DNA of 64,000 nt from JBCCGG01 sp039029395 (GTDB taxonomy: Bacteria; Pseudomonadota; Alphaproteobacteria; Kiloniellales; JAKSDN01): positions 1-64,000 of the forward strand of contig JBCCGG010000015.1 in NCBI GenBank assembly GCA_039029395.1. The letters are read 5' to 3'. The translations under genes were made by a program, and so were the position numbers. This document shows positions 24,798 to 33,355 of this stretch, piece after piece. The first letter of the stretch is position 1, and each line of letters begins with the position of its first letter. Below the pieces are notes generated by a model, which saw nothing but the letters and a program-made list of their open reading frames with translations, had not been told where the DNA came from and did no database searches.

Positions 24798-25979
24798 ATG
24801 GGCGAGACCTGGGACGTGGCGATCGCCGGCGGCGGCGTGATGGGCAGCTCCATCGCCTACGCCTTGGCCAGCGATCCGGGCTTCGACGGCCGCGTACTGG
24901 TGATCGAGCGGGACCCGTCTTATGGCGCCTGCGCCACGACCCGCTCCTGGGGCGGCGTGCGCCAGCAGTTCTCCAACAAGGAGAACATCCTGATGGGTCT
25001 CTACGGCGTCGACTTCGTCCGCCGAGCCCACGAGATTTTGGCGGTGGACGGCGAGGATCCGCCGGACCTAGGCTTCAAGGAAAACGGCTATCTTTTCCTG
25101 GCGAGCGAACGGGGCCGTTCGGTGCTGGAGGCCAATCAGCGCCTGCAGGCGGAGCTGGGCGCCCATACCGTCCTGCTCGAACCCGCTCAAATGGAAGCGC
25201 GCTTTTCCTGGCTCAACACAGAGGGCTTGGCGCTCGGGTGCTACGGCGAGAGCGGCGAAGGTTGGATCGACCCGAGCGCCCTGCTCCACGCCTTCCGGCG
25301 CAAGGCGCTGTCGCTCGGCGTCACCTACCTGACGGACGAGGTGGTCGCCCTGGAGCGGGACGGCGGGCGGATCGTCGGGCTGGAGACAAAGGCAAACGGC
25401 CGCTTCGCCTGCGGGCAACTGGTCAAAGCGGCCGGGCCCTGGTCCGGCTACCTGGCGGCGCTGGCCGGGCTCGAGCTGCCGGTGCGGCCGAGAAAACGCA
25501 TGAGCTACGTCTATGACTGCCGGACCGAGATCCCGAAAATGCCGCTGACCATCGACACCAACGGCGTGGTGGCCCGGCCAGAAGGCGGCCAGTACATCTC
25601 TATCGTGTCCCCGGATCCCGAAAGCGACCCGGACAGTCACGATTTGGACGAAGACTATACGATCTTCGAAGAGATCATCTGGCCGTCGATCGCCCACCGT
25701 ATCCCGGCCTTCGAGGCGATAAAGCTGACCGGCGCCTGGGCCGGTCACTACGACTACAACACCCTGGACCAGAACGCGATTCTCGGCCCCCACCCGGAGG
25801 TCGCGAACTTCCTCGCCTGCACCGGCTTCTCCGGCCACGGCCTGCAGCAGTCCCCCGCCGCCGGCCGCGCGCTCGCCGAGCTGATCTTGCATGGGGAGTA
25901 CCGGAGTTTGGACCTGAGCGTCTTTAACTATGCGCGGATTGTGGAAGGGCGGCCGATCTACGAGCAGAACGTGGTGTAG
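24798..25979 (+). CDS. FAD-dependent oxidoreductase (DAO family)
   Basis: A 393-residue flavoprotein with the dinucleotide loop VAIAGGGVMGSSIAYAL (about 7-23), the strand end LVIERD, and the DAO-type RSWGGVRQQFSNKENILMG. The C-terminal FAD contact is TGFSGHGLQQSPAAGRALAE. This pattern matches the sarcosine/glycine oxidase and FOXRED1-like branch, which oxidise secondary amines or amino acids. It sits 3 bp after the ThDP beta subunit and 18 bp before the SMI1/KNR4 gene, and is surely co-transcribed with them. Confidence 0.85.
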   Translation: MGETWDVAIAGGGVMGSSIAYALASDPGFDGRVLVIERDPSYGACATTRSWGGVRQQFSNKENILMGLYGVDFVRRAHEILAVDGEDPPDLGFKENGYLFLASERGRSVLEANQRLQAELGAHTVLLEPAQMEARFSWLNTEGLALGCYGESGEGWIDPSALLHAFRRKALSLGVTYLTDEVVALERDGGRIVGLETKANGRFACGQLVKAAGPWSGYLAALAGLELPVRPRKRMSYVYDCRTEIPKMPLTIDTNGVVARPEGGQYISIVSPDPESDPDSHDLDEDYTIFEEIIWPSIAHRIPAFEAIKLTGAWAGHYDYNTLDQNAILGPHPEVANFLACTGFSGHGLQQSPAAGRALAELILHGEYRSLDLSVFNYARIVEGRPIYEQNVV

Positions 25980-25997
25980 ACCCGAAGACGGTGTCCA

Positions 25998-26573
25998 ATG
26001 ATGTTCGACGGGGACTTCATTGAAGACCTTCGCCGCTGGGGCGACGAAGCCGGTGTGGTTTGGGAGCCTGGTCTCAAGGCCGCCGAGGTCAAACACGCCG
26101 AACAGCGTTGGGAGATTCGCTTTCCGCCCGACCTGCGCGCCTTCCTGATGACAATGGCCTCGTCGTCGAAGGGATTCATTCATTGGACCGAGACGCCGAA
26201 GGACGACATAGCCGCGCGGCTCGACTGGCCGCGTCGGGGCTTCCACTTCGATATCGAACACAACGATCTCTGGCTAGCCGAATGGGGCGAGCCGCCGACC
26301 ATCCTTGCGGAGCGATTCGAAGTGTTCGACGACGCCTATGCAAAGGTGCCCAAGCTGATTCCGATTTACGGCCACCGCTTCATCCCTCAAGAGCCCTTGG
26401 AGGCGGGCAACCCGATCTTCTCGGTCTACCAGTCCGACATCATCTATTTTGGCTCAGATTTGGCGGGCTATCTGCGGTACGAGTTTGGGCCGAACGGCCG
26501 CCAAGTGGATCGTGACCCGAGACACATTCCCTTCTGGTCCGATTGGGCGAACGGCAAGTACGACGAGTTCTGA
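25998..26573 (+). CDS. SMI1/KNR4 superfamily protein
   Basis: A 191-residue soluble protein with the superfamily's early segment AEQRWEIRFPPDLRAFLMTM (about 34-53). Tryptophan-rich strands (FIHWTETP, DLWLAEWGEPP), the IPIYGHRFIP turn and the closing SVYQSDIIYFGSDLAGYL are also typical. Relatives are often immunity proteins of contact-dependent or polymorphic toxins, but no toxin gene is beside it and it ends a metabolic operon. Family placement is good; function is open. Confidence 0.72.
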   Translation: MMFDGDFIEDLRRWGDEAGVVWEPGLKAAEVKHAEQRWEIRFPPDLRAFLMTMASSSKGFIHWTETPKDDIAARLDWPRRGFHFDIEHNDLWLAEWGEPPTILAERFEVFDDAYAKVPKLIPIYGHRFIPQEPLEAGNPIFSVYQSDIIYFGSDLAGYLRYEFGPNGRQVDRDPRHIPFWSDWANGKYDEF

Positions 26574-26582
26574 CCCCGCCCC

Positions 26583-27512
26583 TCACCCCGGCTTCTGGGC
26601 CAAGCGCCCGGAGTAGTCCAGCCGGTTCAGCAAGAGCGCCGTGCCGCTTTCGGCCAGGAACTCGTCGACTGCCTGGCGGGCCCCCTCGAAGTGGCCGTAG
26701 TCGTCGATGATCAAGACGCCGCTGGGCGCCAGGCGCGGGTAGAGCTCGACCATCTCGTGCTTGGTGGAGGCGTACCAGTCGGTGTCCAGACGCAGCAGCG
26801 CGATCTCATCCGGCGCTTGGCCCGGGATCGTCTCCTCGACCATGCCGACCACGTAATCGATGCGCGCTTCCGGGTAGCCGGTCGAGGCCATGTTGGCCTG
26901 CACCTCGTCGAGCGGCGAGCGGGCCCAGGTACTGCTGGTCTCCGAGATGCGGTGCTGGGACCAGCCCTCGTGGGCGCTGCCGCCCCAGATGTTGATGTCC
27001 TTTTCCTTGTCGGGCTCGGGCAGTCCTTCATAGGTGTCGAACAGCACCAGGCGCCGGTCGTCGGCGCCGAGCGACAGAAGGGTCAGGGCCATCATCATCA
27101 TGGAGCCGCCCTTCCACACGCCGCACTCCACGATGTCGCCCGGGATCTCGGCCTCGACCACGAAGCGGGTCGCCTTGTAGAGCCCGTAGAGCCGCTCGGG
27201 CGAGGTCATGGTGTAGGGCTTGCAGCGCTCGTAAAGCGGAAAGAAGGCCGGGTCGAAATCCTTGGTGCCCACGTCCAGGTGGTGCTTGGCTTCCTGCAGC
27301 TGGTAGTCTTCCAGCTCGGTCGGGTTGTCGGGCTCAGGCTCAGGCCTGGGCTCCGGGTCCGGCGCCGGTTCGGGCGCGGGCTCCGGCGCCGCCATCAGGC
27401 GCTCCAGCTCCGGACGCTTGACAACCTCGTAGCCGAAGCTGCGCACCAGGCCGAGCGCCGCCCCCTTCAGCCCCACCGCGCCCAAAGCGCGCCCGAGCGA
27501 TCCTTCCGCCAT
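26583..27512 (-). CDS. TylF/MycF-family O-methyltransferase
   Basis: A 309-residue protein. After about 40 residues comes a Pro/Glu repeat tract (PEPAPEPAPDPEPRPEPEPD), then the TylF pattern: YTMTSPERLYGLYKATRFVV, IPGDIVECGVWKGGSMMMMA (SAM site), LVLFDTYEGLPEPDKEKDIN, LLRLDTDWYASTKHEMVELY and LIIDDYGHFEGARQAVDEFL with metal-binding aspartates. Such enzymes methylate sugar hydroxyls on macrolides or surface glycans. The Pro/Glu linker suggests tethering of a short N-terminal part. It is convergent with the SMI1/KNR4 gene, 9 bp apart. Confidence 0.83.
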   Translation of the reverse strand: MAEGSLGRALGAVGLKGAALGLVRSFGYEVVKRPELERLMAAPEPAPEPAPDPEPRPEPEPDNPTELEDYQLQEAKHHLDVGTKDFDPAFFPLYERCKPYTMTSPERLYGLYKATRFVVEAEIPGDIVECGVWKGGSMMMMALTLLSLGADDRRLVLFDTYEGLPEPDKEKDINIWGGSAHEGWSQHRISETSSTWARSPLDEVQANMASTGYPEARIDYVVGMVEETIPGQAPDEIALLRLDTDWYASTKHEMVELYPRLAPSGVLIIDDYGHFEGARQAVDEFLAESGTALLLNRLDYSGRLAQKPG

Positions 27513-27605
27513 GTCGAAACCTCCCGCCTACCTGGCCGAGAGTAAGCAAATTCCGGCCGGCTTGGCGAGGGGAAACTGGAGAGAGCGGGCGCCGGCCGAG
27601 GGCCG

Positions 27606-28703
27606 TTAGACGGTGACCATCTCTTCCATCTGGTAGCCCGGCGTCGAGCGGGAGAGCGCCAGCTCCTCGTCGTCCATCTCCGCGTCGATCTCCTCGAACA
27701 GGGGCGTGGACATGTAACGCTCGCCGGTGTCGGGCAGCATGCAGAGCAGGACCGAGCCGGGCGCCGCCCGCTCGGCGACCTGCAAGGTGACCGCGAAGGT
27801 CGAGCCGCCGGAGATGCCGGTGAAGATGCCCTCCTTGCGGGCCAGCTCCTGGGCCCACTTGACGCCGACCGGGCCAGGCACGGGGATCAGGTCGTCGTAG
27901 AAGCCCTTATCCAGCGCCTCTTGCAGCACCAGGGGAATGAAGTCGGGAGTCCAGCCCTGGATCGGGTGGGGCTCGAAGGCCGGGTGGCTGCCGGCCGGCG
28001 CACCATCCTCTTTACGCGCTTGCGCTTCGCCGCTGCCGATCAGCTGGGCATTGGCCGGCTCGCTCAGGATGAACTTGACCTCCGGTCGCGCCTCGCGCAG
28101 CACCCGGCCGACGCCGCTCACCGTGCCGCCGGTGCCGTAGCCACTGACGAAGTAGTCCAGGCGCTCGCCTTCGAAGTCGGCCAGTATCTCGCGCCCCGTG
28201 GTCGCCTCGTGAATGTCGGCGTTGGCCTCGGTCTCGAACTGGCGGGCCAGGAACCATCCGTTCGCCTCGGCCAGCTCGACCGCCTTCTGATACATGCCGT
28301 AGCCCTTAAGCGCCCGCGGGGTCAGCACCACCTTGGCGCCCAGCATGCGCATCAGCTTGCGGCGCTCGATCGAGAAGCTGTCGGCCATGGTGACCACCAG
28401 GGGATAGCCCTTCTGGGCGCAGACCATGGCAAGGCCAATGCCGGTGTTGCCGCTGGTCGCCTCGACCACGGTCTGGCCGGGCTTGAGGGTGCCGTTGCGC
28501 TCGGCGGCCTCGATGATGTTGACGGCCAGGCGATCCTTGACCGAGGCGGCCGGGTTGAAGGCCTCGGCCTTGACGTAGATCCGCACGTGGTCGGGGCCCA
28601 GGTTATTGACGCGGATGACCGGCGTGTCGCCGATGGTGTCCAGAATGCTGTCGAACAGGCGGCCCCGCCCGTTGGTCGTCCTGATGCCGTTCGTCGAGGT
28701 CAT
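27606..28703 (-). CDS. cysK: Cysteine synthase (O-acetylserine sulfhydrylase type)
   Basis: A 365-residue PLP enzyme making cysteine from O-acetylserine and sulfide. The cofactor lysine is in NPAASVKDR (Lys57), the substrate loop is TSGNTG (about 83-88) and the phosphate loop is GYGTGGTVSG. It is about 40 residues longer than E. coli CysK; the extra C-terminal part (EEIDAEMDDEELALS region) is acidic. ATG 28703 has GGAG 8 nt upstream and fits the family start. It follows the TTC38-like gene on the same strand with a 135-bp gap. Confidence 0.88.
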   Translation of the reverse strand: MTSTNGIRTTNGRGRLFDSILDTIGDTPVIRVNNLGPDHVRIYVKAEAFNPAASVKDRLAVNIIEAAERNGTLKPGQTVVEATSGNTGIGLAMVCAQKGYPLVVTMADSFSIERRKLMRMLGAKVVLTPRALKGYGMYQKAVELAEANGWFLARQFETEANADIHEATTGREILADFEGERLDYFVSGYGTGGTVSGVGRVLREARPEVKFILSEPANAQLIGSGEAQARKEDGAPAGSHPAFEPHPIQGWTPDFIPLVLQEALDKGFYDDLIPVPGPVGVKWAQELARKEGIFTGISGGSTFAVTLQVAERAAPGSVLLCMLPDTGERYMSTPLFEEIDAEMDDEELALSRSTPGYQMEEMVTV

Positions 28704-28838
28704 GGGGTTCTCCTTGGATGGCGGCTCGCGGTGGTCTGCGGCGAGCGGTGGTAAAGTGTCGGAAAAAATGGGACGGATCACCAGGAGCGTTTTGGCAATC
28801 CGTCCCCAAGGCCTCGGGGAAAGAGGCGGAGCGTTTGA

Positions 28839-30236
28839 TTAGGCGGCCACCGAGGCCGTCGTCTGTAGGGCATGGGCCCGAGCCGTGGCGCGCTCTGCGC
28901 CGGCGCCGTCGCCCAGCAGGCTGGCGGCGCGCGCGGTGGACGACCAATTGAAGGCGCTGGTCGGCTTGAGCTGGGTGCGCTCGTTGGCGAGCGCCCGGCC
29001 GAGCGCGCCGTTGCCGTCGCGCAGGGTGGCCTCGATCAGGGTCTGCTGGATCACGTCGCGCTGGGCGTGGGAGCCGCCGAAGCGATGGGCCAGGGCGCGC
29101 ACCGGCAGCAGCAGACTGACACAAGTGCCATAGTCGCCGCGCGCGAAGGCCTTGATGGCGCGCGCCACGGGCAGGCCGACCTCGCGGGTCATCATGGCGT
29201 TGGAGTCCGTGCCGCCGGCGGTACGCTCCAGACACTGCAGCAAGCGGTCGGCCGCGGCCGGTCGCTCGTCGGCGGTGAAGCACATCATGGCGTGCATGTC
29301 GTTGAAGGCGTAGTAGCCGTCTTCGGCGACCGGCTCGTAGGTGTCGGCCAGCTCGGTCCAGCGGTTGCCCACGTCGATGCCGCGCAGGCGCAGGCGCCAC
29401 AGCAGGGAGACCGCGTCGACCAGCTCGAGCGCGACCTCGGTCGGCGCCGGATGGATCGATTGGTCGTAAAGTTCGAGCACTCGGTCGACCTGGCCCAAAT
29501 CCAAATGGTAGAGCGCCAGGTGCCACCAGTTGTGGAACGCGAAGCCGTTGTCGGGCGACCAGTCGTCGCTGCGGCCGGCAAGCCACTCGACGCCCTCCTC
29601 CAGGCGGCCCTGCATCTCGAGCACGTGGGCGACCGCGTGAATCGCCCAGGTGTCGCCGGGGCAGATCTCGACCGCCCGGCGGCCGGCCTGCTCGGCGCGG
29701 CCATAGTCGCCCATCTCTTCCAGGCCGAAGGCATGCATGCCGAGCAGATAGCCGTAGCCCGGCTGGCTCTCGGACCACTGGGGCAGCACCCAGGACACCC
29801 GGTCGCGCAACATGGAGGATTGGCCGAGCAGGAAGTCGCACTGATGGCCGATCTGAAGCGCAATCAGATCGTGGGGATACTTGACCAAGACCTCGCCATA
29901 GAGCGCGGCGGCCCGGTGGTAGTCGCCGGCCAGCCAAGCGCGCGCCGCGGCCATATGGCCGCGCTCTCGCTCGTTCGCGGTGGCGGACAGGGCCTCGGCC
30001 GCCTCGACGCTCTTGGCGAGCTCGGGCACGGCGCCCTTTTCCGAGGAGATCACATGCAGGCCGGCCCGGTAGCAGTGACCCATGACGAAGCTCGGGTCCT
30101 CGGCCAAGGCCTCCTCAACCGGCGCCAGGGGATCATTGAAATAGCCCAGGAAAAGGTCGTGGGCCTCTTCCAGGGCGGCCAGCGCCGTGGCGTTATCGGT
30201 CGAGACGGGAACGCCTCGGCAATCGGTAAGCGGCAT
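28839..30236 (-). CDS. TTC38-like tetratricopeptide repeat protein
   Basis: A 465-residue soluble helical protein matching TTC38 family length. It starts ALAALEEAHDLFLGYFNDPL, then shows TPR-like pairs such as GHMAAARAWLAGDYHRAAAL, the RDRVSWVLPQWSESQPGYGY segment, MHAFGLEEMGDYGRAEQAGR, AIHAVAHVLEMQGRLEEGVE and FHNWWHLALYHLDLG. The His/Trp-rich NWWHLALYHLD block is a family hallmark. Its biochemical function is unknown. No signal peptide is seen. Convergent or shared regulation with cysK is suggested only by strand. Confidence 0.8.
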   Translation of the reverse strand: MPLTDCRGVPVSTDNATALAALEEAHDLFLGYFNDPLAPVEEALAEDPSFVMGHCYRAGLHVISSEKGAVPELAKSVEAAEALSATANERERGHMAAARAWLAGDYHRAAALYGEVLVKYPHDLIALQIGHQCDFLLGQSSMLRDRVSWVLPQWSESQPGYGYLLGMHAFGLEEMGDYGRAEQAGRRAVEICPGDTWAIHAVAHVLEMQGRLEEGVEWLAGRSDDWSPDNGFAFHNWWHLALYHLDLGQVDRVLELYDQSIHPAPTEVALELVDAVSLLWRLRLRGIDVGNRWTELADTYEPVAEDGYYAFNDMHAMMCFTADERPAAADRLLQCLERTAGGTDSNAMMTREVGLPVARAIKAFARGDYGTCVSLLLPVRALAHRFGGSHAQRDVIQQTLIEATLRDGNGALGRALANERTQLKPTSAFNWSSTARAASLLGDGAGAERATARAHALQTTASVAA

Positions 30237-30371
30237 GGGTCAAGATCTCCTTGGGTGAATGTTGGCTCGGCCCAAGGGATAGTGCCGCGCTGTTTCAGGC
30301 TGATGTCGCGGGCGGCGATGTTTTGTTTCAATTGTTTCAGGGGAGCGCCAAGCGATGGGCGCGTCGTACCC

Positions 30372-30611
30372 CTAATCCGTCGCTTCCTTGACCTTCTCCT
30401 CGGTCCAGTCGGCGGCGTCCTTAGCGCCTTCGGAGATCGCTTCGCCGGTCTTCTTGGAGTCCTCGACCAGGTTGTCGACCGCCTCTTCGGCGGACATGTC
30501 CTGCTGGGAGGCATCGGTCTTGGTGGTCGCTTCGTCGCCGGCCCAGGCCGGTCCCGCGGCCCAAAGCAGGCCGAGGCCAAGAATTGTCATAAGTTTGAAG
30601 GGTCGGATCAT
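30372..30611 (-). CDS. Small exported acidic protein, unknown function
   Basis: A 79-residue protein with a signal peptide (about 1-24, LGLGLLWAAGPAWA) and a charged helical mature part containing SAEEAVDNLVEDSKKTGEAI, then SEGAKDAADWTEEKVKEATD. The Glu/Lys/Ala pattern resembles small stress-type amphipathic-helix or coiled-coil proteins. ATG 30611 is preceded by GGAGGAG and fits the signal peptide. It is divergent from the small membrane protein at 30695. Confidence 0.65.
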   Translation of the reverse strand: MIRPFKLMTILGLGLLWAAGPAWAGDEATTKTDASQQDMSAEEAVDNLVEDSKKTGEAISEGAKDAADWTEEKVKEATD

Positions 30612-30694
30612 CTTGCTGCTCCTCCTGCTGGGTTGGGCTATCTTAGCGCTTCGAAGGCTCGGAGTTGACAGGAAAATAGGCAGACTCAATCGCC

Positions 30695-31015
30695 ATGACA
30701 CGCCCCATAGTCCTCTGGACCGTCATCTCAATCCTGGTTCTGACCACCTGGCTGATCGTCATCGCCCTCGGCTACCGCACGCCCGAGGCGTTGTTCTATC
30801 CGCTCACGGTCATGGCCCTGATGAGCTTTCCCCTCGGGCCCCTGGCCGCCGTGCTGGTGATCCTGCTCGCCGAATTGGTCGGCTTTCACCTGGAAACGGC
30901 CGTCGACGACCCCTTGCTCGCCGTGCTCTTGGTTTGGGTCTTCTTCCACGGCTGGGGCCATCTCCAGTGGTTCATTTTCATTCCCGCCGTGCGCCAGCGA
31001 CTACGTGGCAGCTAG
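30695..31015 (+). CDS. Small multi-helix inner-membrane protein
   Basis: A 106-residue protein with three hydrophobic helices: about 6-24 (VLWTVISILVLTTWLIVIA), 35-62 (PLTVMALMSFPLGPLAAVLV) and 76-98 (LAVLLVWVFFHGWGHLQWFI). No family is recognised. Its last 4 bp overlap the end of the convergent PLP decarboxylase gene. Confidence 0.6.
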   Translation: MTRPIVLWTVISILVLTTWLIVIALGYRTPEALFYPLTVMALMSFPLGPLAAVLVILLAELVGFHLETAVDDPLLAVLLVWVFFHGWGHLQWFIFIPAVRQRLRGS

Positions 31016-32226
31016 TCCCCGACTCCCGGCGGCAGTGCGGCCGGGTCGGCGATCTCGACCATGGCCTCTGGATGAAAGCCGTTGAAGCGGGTGCGCATGG
31101 AGATGGTGTAGGCGCCCATCAGGCCGAACTCGATCCAGTCGCCGCGCGTGATGTCGCCCGGCAGGGTAAAGGGCTCGGGCAAGGCGTCCAGGGAGTCGCA
31201 GGTCGGGCCGTAGATCTTGAGCGGCCTGGTGGCGTCGGCCAGGGCACCCTCCGCCCGGTAGGTTCGGGTCGGGAACATGACCTGACCCTTGGAGATCGCC
31301 GGCTCGGAGATCGAGCCGTAGATGCCGTCGTTCAAGGTGATCGAGCCTTCCTTGCGCTGTACCACTTGAGTGACCAGGGACAGCCCCTCGGCGACCAGGG
31401 CGCGGCCCGGCTCGCCCAGCAGCTCGGCGTCGGGCGCGAGCGGCAGTTGGGCACGGGCCTGGGCGATCGCCTGGAAGAAGGCCTCCAGCGGCGCCGGATC
31501 GAGCCCCGGATAGCCCGAGGGAAAGCCGCCGCCTACGTCGAGCAAGCCGATCGGCAGGCCGCAGTCTTTCAACACTTGGGCGCAGAAAGCGAGCGCGTCC
31601 CCGTAGGCGCTCGGCTGAAGCACCAGGGAGCCCACGTTGAAGGCGAGGGCCGGGGTGGCGCCGGACGCCGCGACCGCCTTGAGCAAGGCCACGCCCTCCT
31701 CCCGAGTGGCGCCGAACTTGGTGGAGAGGTCGTACATCGCCTCGGGCGCGGGCGTCGCCAGGCGCACGAAGATGGTGAGCCCCTGGCCGCCGCCGGTCTC
31801 GCCCAACAGCGCCTCCAGCTCGCTCGCGCAGTCGACCACGAAGGTGGTGACGCCATGGCGCCGATGGGCCGCCTGGGCCGCGCCGATCAGCCGGGCCGGC
31901 GCCATGAAGTAGCACTGGGCCTCGGGAAGTAGCTCCTTGACCAGCTCGATCTCGGCGAGCGACGCGGTGTCGAAGTGGCGCACACCCGCGTCCCACAAGG
32001 CACGGATCACATGGGCGTCCGCGTTGGCCTTCACGGCGTAGAGCACCCGGCCTGGAAAGCCCTCCAGGAATCGCCGGGCGACCGCCCGTTGGACCGCCGG
32101 ATAGAGGCAGTAGACCGGCTCGCTCGGCCGGCGCGCAGCGATCATGGCCTCGACCGAGGCAAAGCCGGCCAGCGGCGCAAGCGCCATGTGGCTCTCGCCG
32201 GAGAGCTGCTGTATCGTCCCGTTCAT
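31012..32226 (-). CDS. Type III PLP decarboxylase (ornithine/diaminopimelate decarboxylase family)
   Basis: A 404-residue alanine-racemase-fold enzyme. The PLP lysine is in VLYAVKANAD (Lys66), glycine-rich DVGGGFPSGYPG binds the phosphate, ELLGEPGRALVAEG and the GPTCDSLD segment supply the active-site cysteine and specificity loop, and AYTISMRTRFNGF closes the dimer site. CDSLD with this length points to ornithine or a related amine-forming decarboxylase (putrescine supply) more than to LysA. ATG 32226 was used; an internal ATG at residue 14 is possible. Confidence 0.83.
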   Translation of the reverse strand: MNGTIQQLSGESHMALAPLAGFASVEAMIAARRPSEPVYCLYPAVQRAVARRFLEGFPGRVLYAVKANADAHVIRALWDAGVRHFDTASLAEIELVKELLPEAQCYFMAPARLIGAAQAAHRRHGVTTFVVDCASELEALLGETGGGQGLTIFVRLATPAPEAMYDLSTKFGATREEGVALLKAVAASGATPALAFNVGSLVLQPSAYGDALAFCAQVLKDCGLPIGLLDVGGGFPSGYPGLDPAPLEAFFQAIAQARAQLPLAPDAELLGEPGRALVAEGLSLVTQVVQRKEGSITLNDGIYGSISEPAISKGQVMFPTRTYRAEGALADATRPLKIYGPTCDSLDALPEPFTLPGDITRGDWIEFGLMGAYTISMRTRFNGFHPEAMVEIADPAALPPGVGD

Positions 32227-32304
32227 GACAGACCTTTCGACCCGCACTGGTGAATTTCGCCACTCTCTGCCCGGCGCAAGGCGCCGTCAAGAGGCCTCGC
32301 CGAG

Positions 32305-33165
32305 ATGACCGCCGCCCGGCCCCGGCGCAGCTTCATCTTTTGCCCGGGCACCCGGCCGGAGATGTTCCCCAAGGCGCTGGCCAGCGGCGCCGACATCGCT
32401 TGTGTCGACCTGGAGGATGCGATCGCGCCAGCCCACAAGGAGTCGGCCCGGGCCAAGACCCTGGCGCTCTTCACCGACGGGCCGAGCGACCAGAGCCGGG
32501 TCGAGCGGGTCGTGCGGATCAACGCCTTGAGCAGCCCCGAGGGCGAGGCCGACGTGGCCGCGATCCTGGCCAGCCCCGCGCCGCCGCCGGCCCTCATGCT
32601 GCCCAAGGTGGCCGGCCCCGAGGAGATCGAAGCACTCGACCGGCGCCTCACCGCCGCCGGCCTGGTGACCCGCTTGCATGTAATCATCGAGTGCAACGAC
32701 GGCTTGGAGCAGGCCTACCGGATCGCCCGGGCGAGCGGCCGCTTGGAGGCGCTGTTCTTCGGCGGGGTCGACATGTCGGCGGACTTGGGCTGCCAGCCCA
32801 CTTGGCGGGCCCTGCTCTATGCCCGCTCGCGGGTGGTGCACGCGGCGGCCGGCGCCGGGCTCGACGTGATCGACGTGCCCTACCTAGATCTCGAAGATGC
32901 TGACGGCATGGCCCAGGAGGCCGAGGCCGCGCGCGAGCTCGGCTTCTGCGGCAAGGGCGCGATCCACCCCAAGCAGATCCCGGCGCTCAACGCGGTCTTT
33001 ACCCCCGACGCCGCGACCGTGGCCCGCGCCAAGCGCATTCTCGAGAGCTTCCGCCACAGCGAGGACGGACTTGTGGTGATCGACGGGAAGCTGATCGAAA
33101 AGCCGGTCCTGCGCGCCATGGAGCGGGTGCTCGCGATCGCCGAACGGGCGGGAGTGGCCGAGTAG
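32305..33165 (+). CDS. HpcH/HpaI aldolase / CitE-like CoA-ester lyase family protein
   Basis: A 286-residue TIM-barrel enzyme with the CitE-like blocks RRSFIFCPGTRPEMFPKAL, IACVDLEDAIAPAHK (metal-ligand Glu and Asp), RINALSSPEG and GKGAIHPKQI. Relatives cleave citramalyl-, malyl- or beta-methylmalyl-CoA or hydrolyse malyl-CoA. No CoA-transferase is adjacent, so the substrate is unclear. It is divergent from the decarboxylase with a 78-bp gap. Confidence 0.85.
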   Translation: MTAARPRRSFIFCPGTRPEMFPKALASGADIACVDLEDAIAPAHKESARAKTLALFTDGPSDQSRVERVVRINALSSPEGEADVAAILASPAPPPALMLPKVAGPEEIEALDRRLTAAGLVTRLHVIIECNDGLEQAYRIARASGRLEALFFGGVDMSADLGCQPTWRALLYARSRVVHAAAGAGLDVIDVPYLDLEDADGMAQEAEAARELGFCGKGAIHPKQIPALNAVFTPDAATVARAKRILESFRHSEDGLVVIDGKLIEKPVLRAMERVLAIAERAGVAE

Positions 33166-33355
33166 AGGAAAGCGCAAGCCAGACAAGGCAAAAACGCCTC
33201 GACTGCCTTGAATGGAAAAGGGACGCAAGGCGCGGTGACTGGTCTCACTATGGGCTGACACCCCTTGCCCCACCCCCGCAAAAAGCTCGCATTGCGCCCC
33301 GCTAGGTGCTTTCATTGTCGCCCACGCTTTCTTGCACCAACGACGGGCCGCCGTC

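Noticed and set aside
28603..29937. A 444-codon minus-strand frame overlapping the TTC38-like and cysK genes
   Set aside because: It is in a different frame from both recognised proteins and is almost all Arg, Pro, Gly and Ala without structure.
28872..30668. A 598-codon plus-strand frame opposite the TTC38-like gene
   Set aside because: Its composition is typical of an antisense frame, and it runs through the small exported protein gene and a promoter region.
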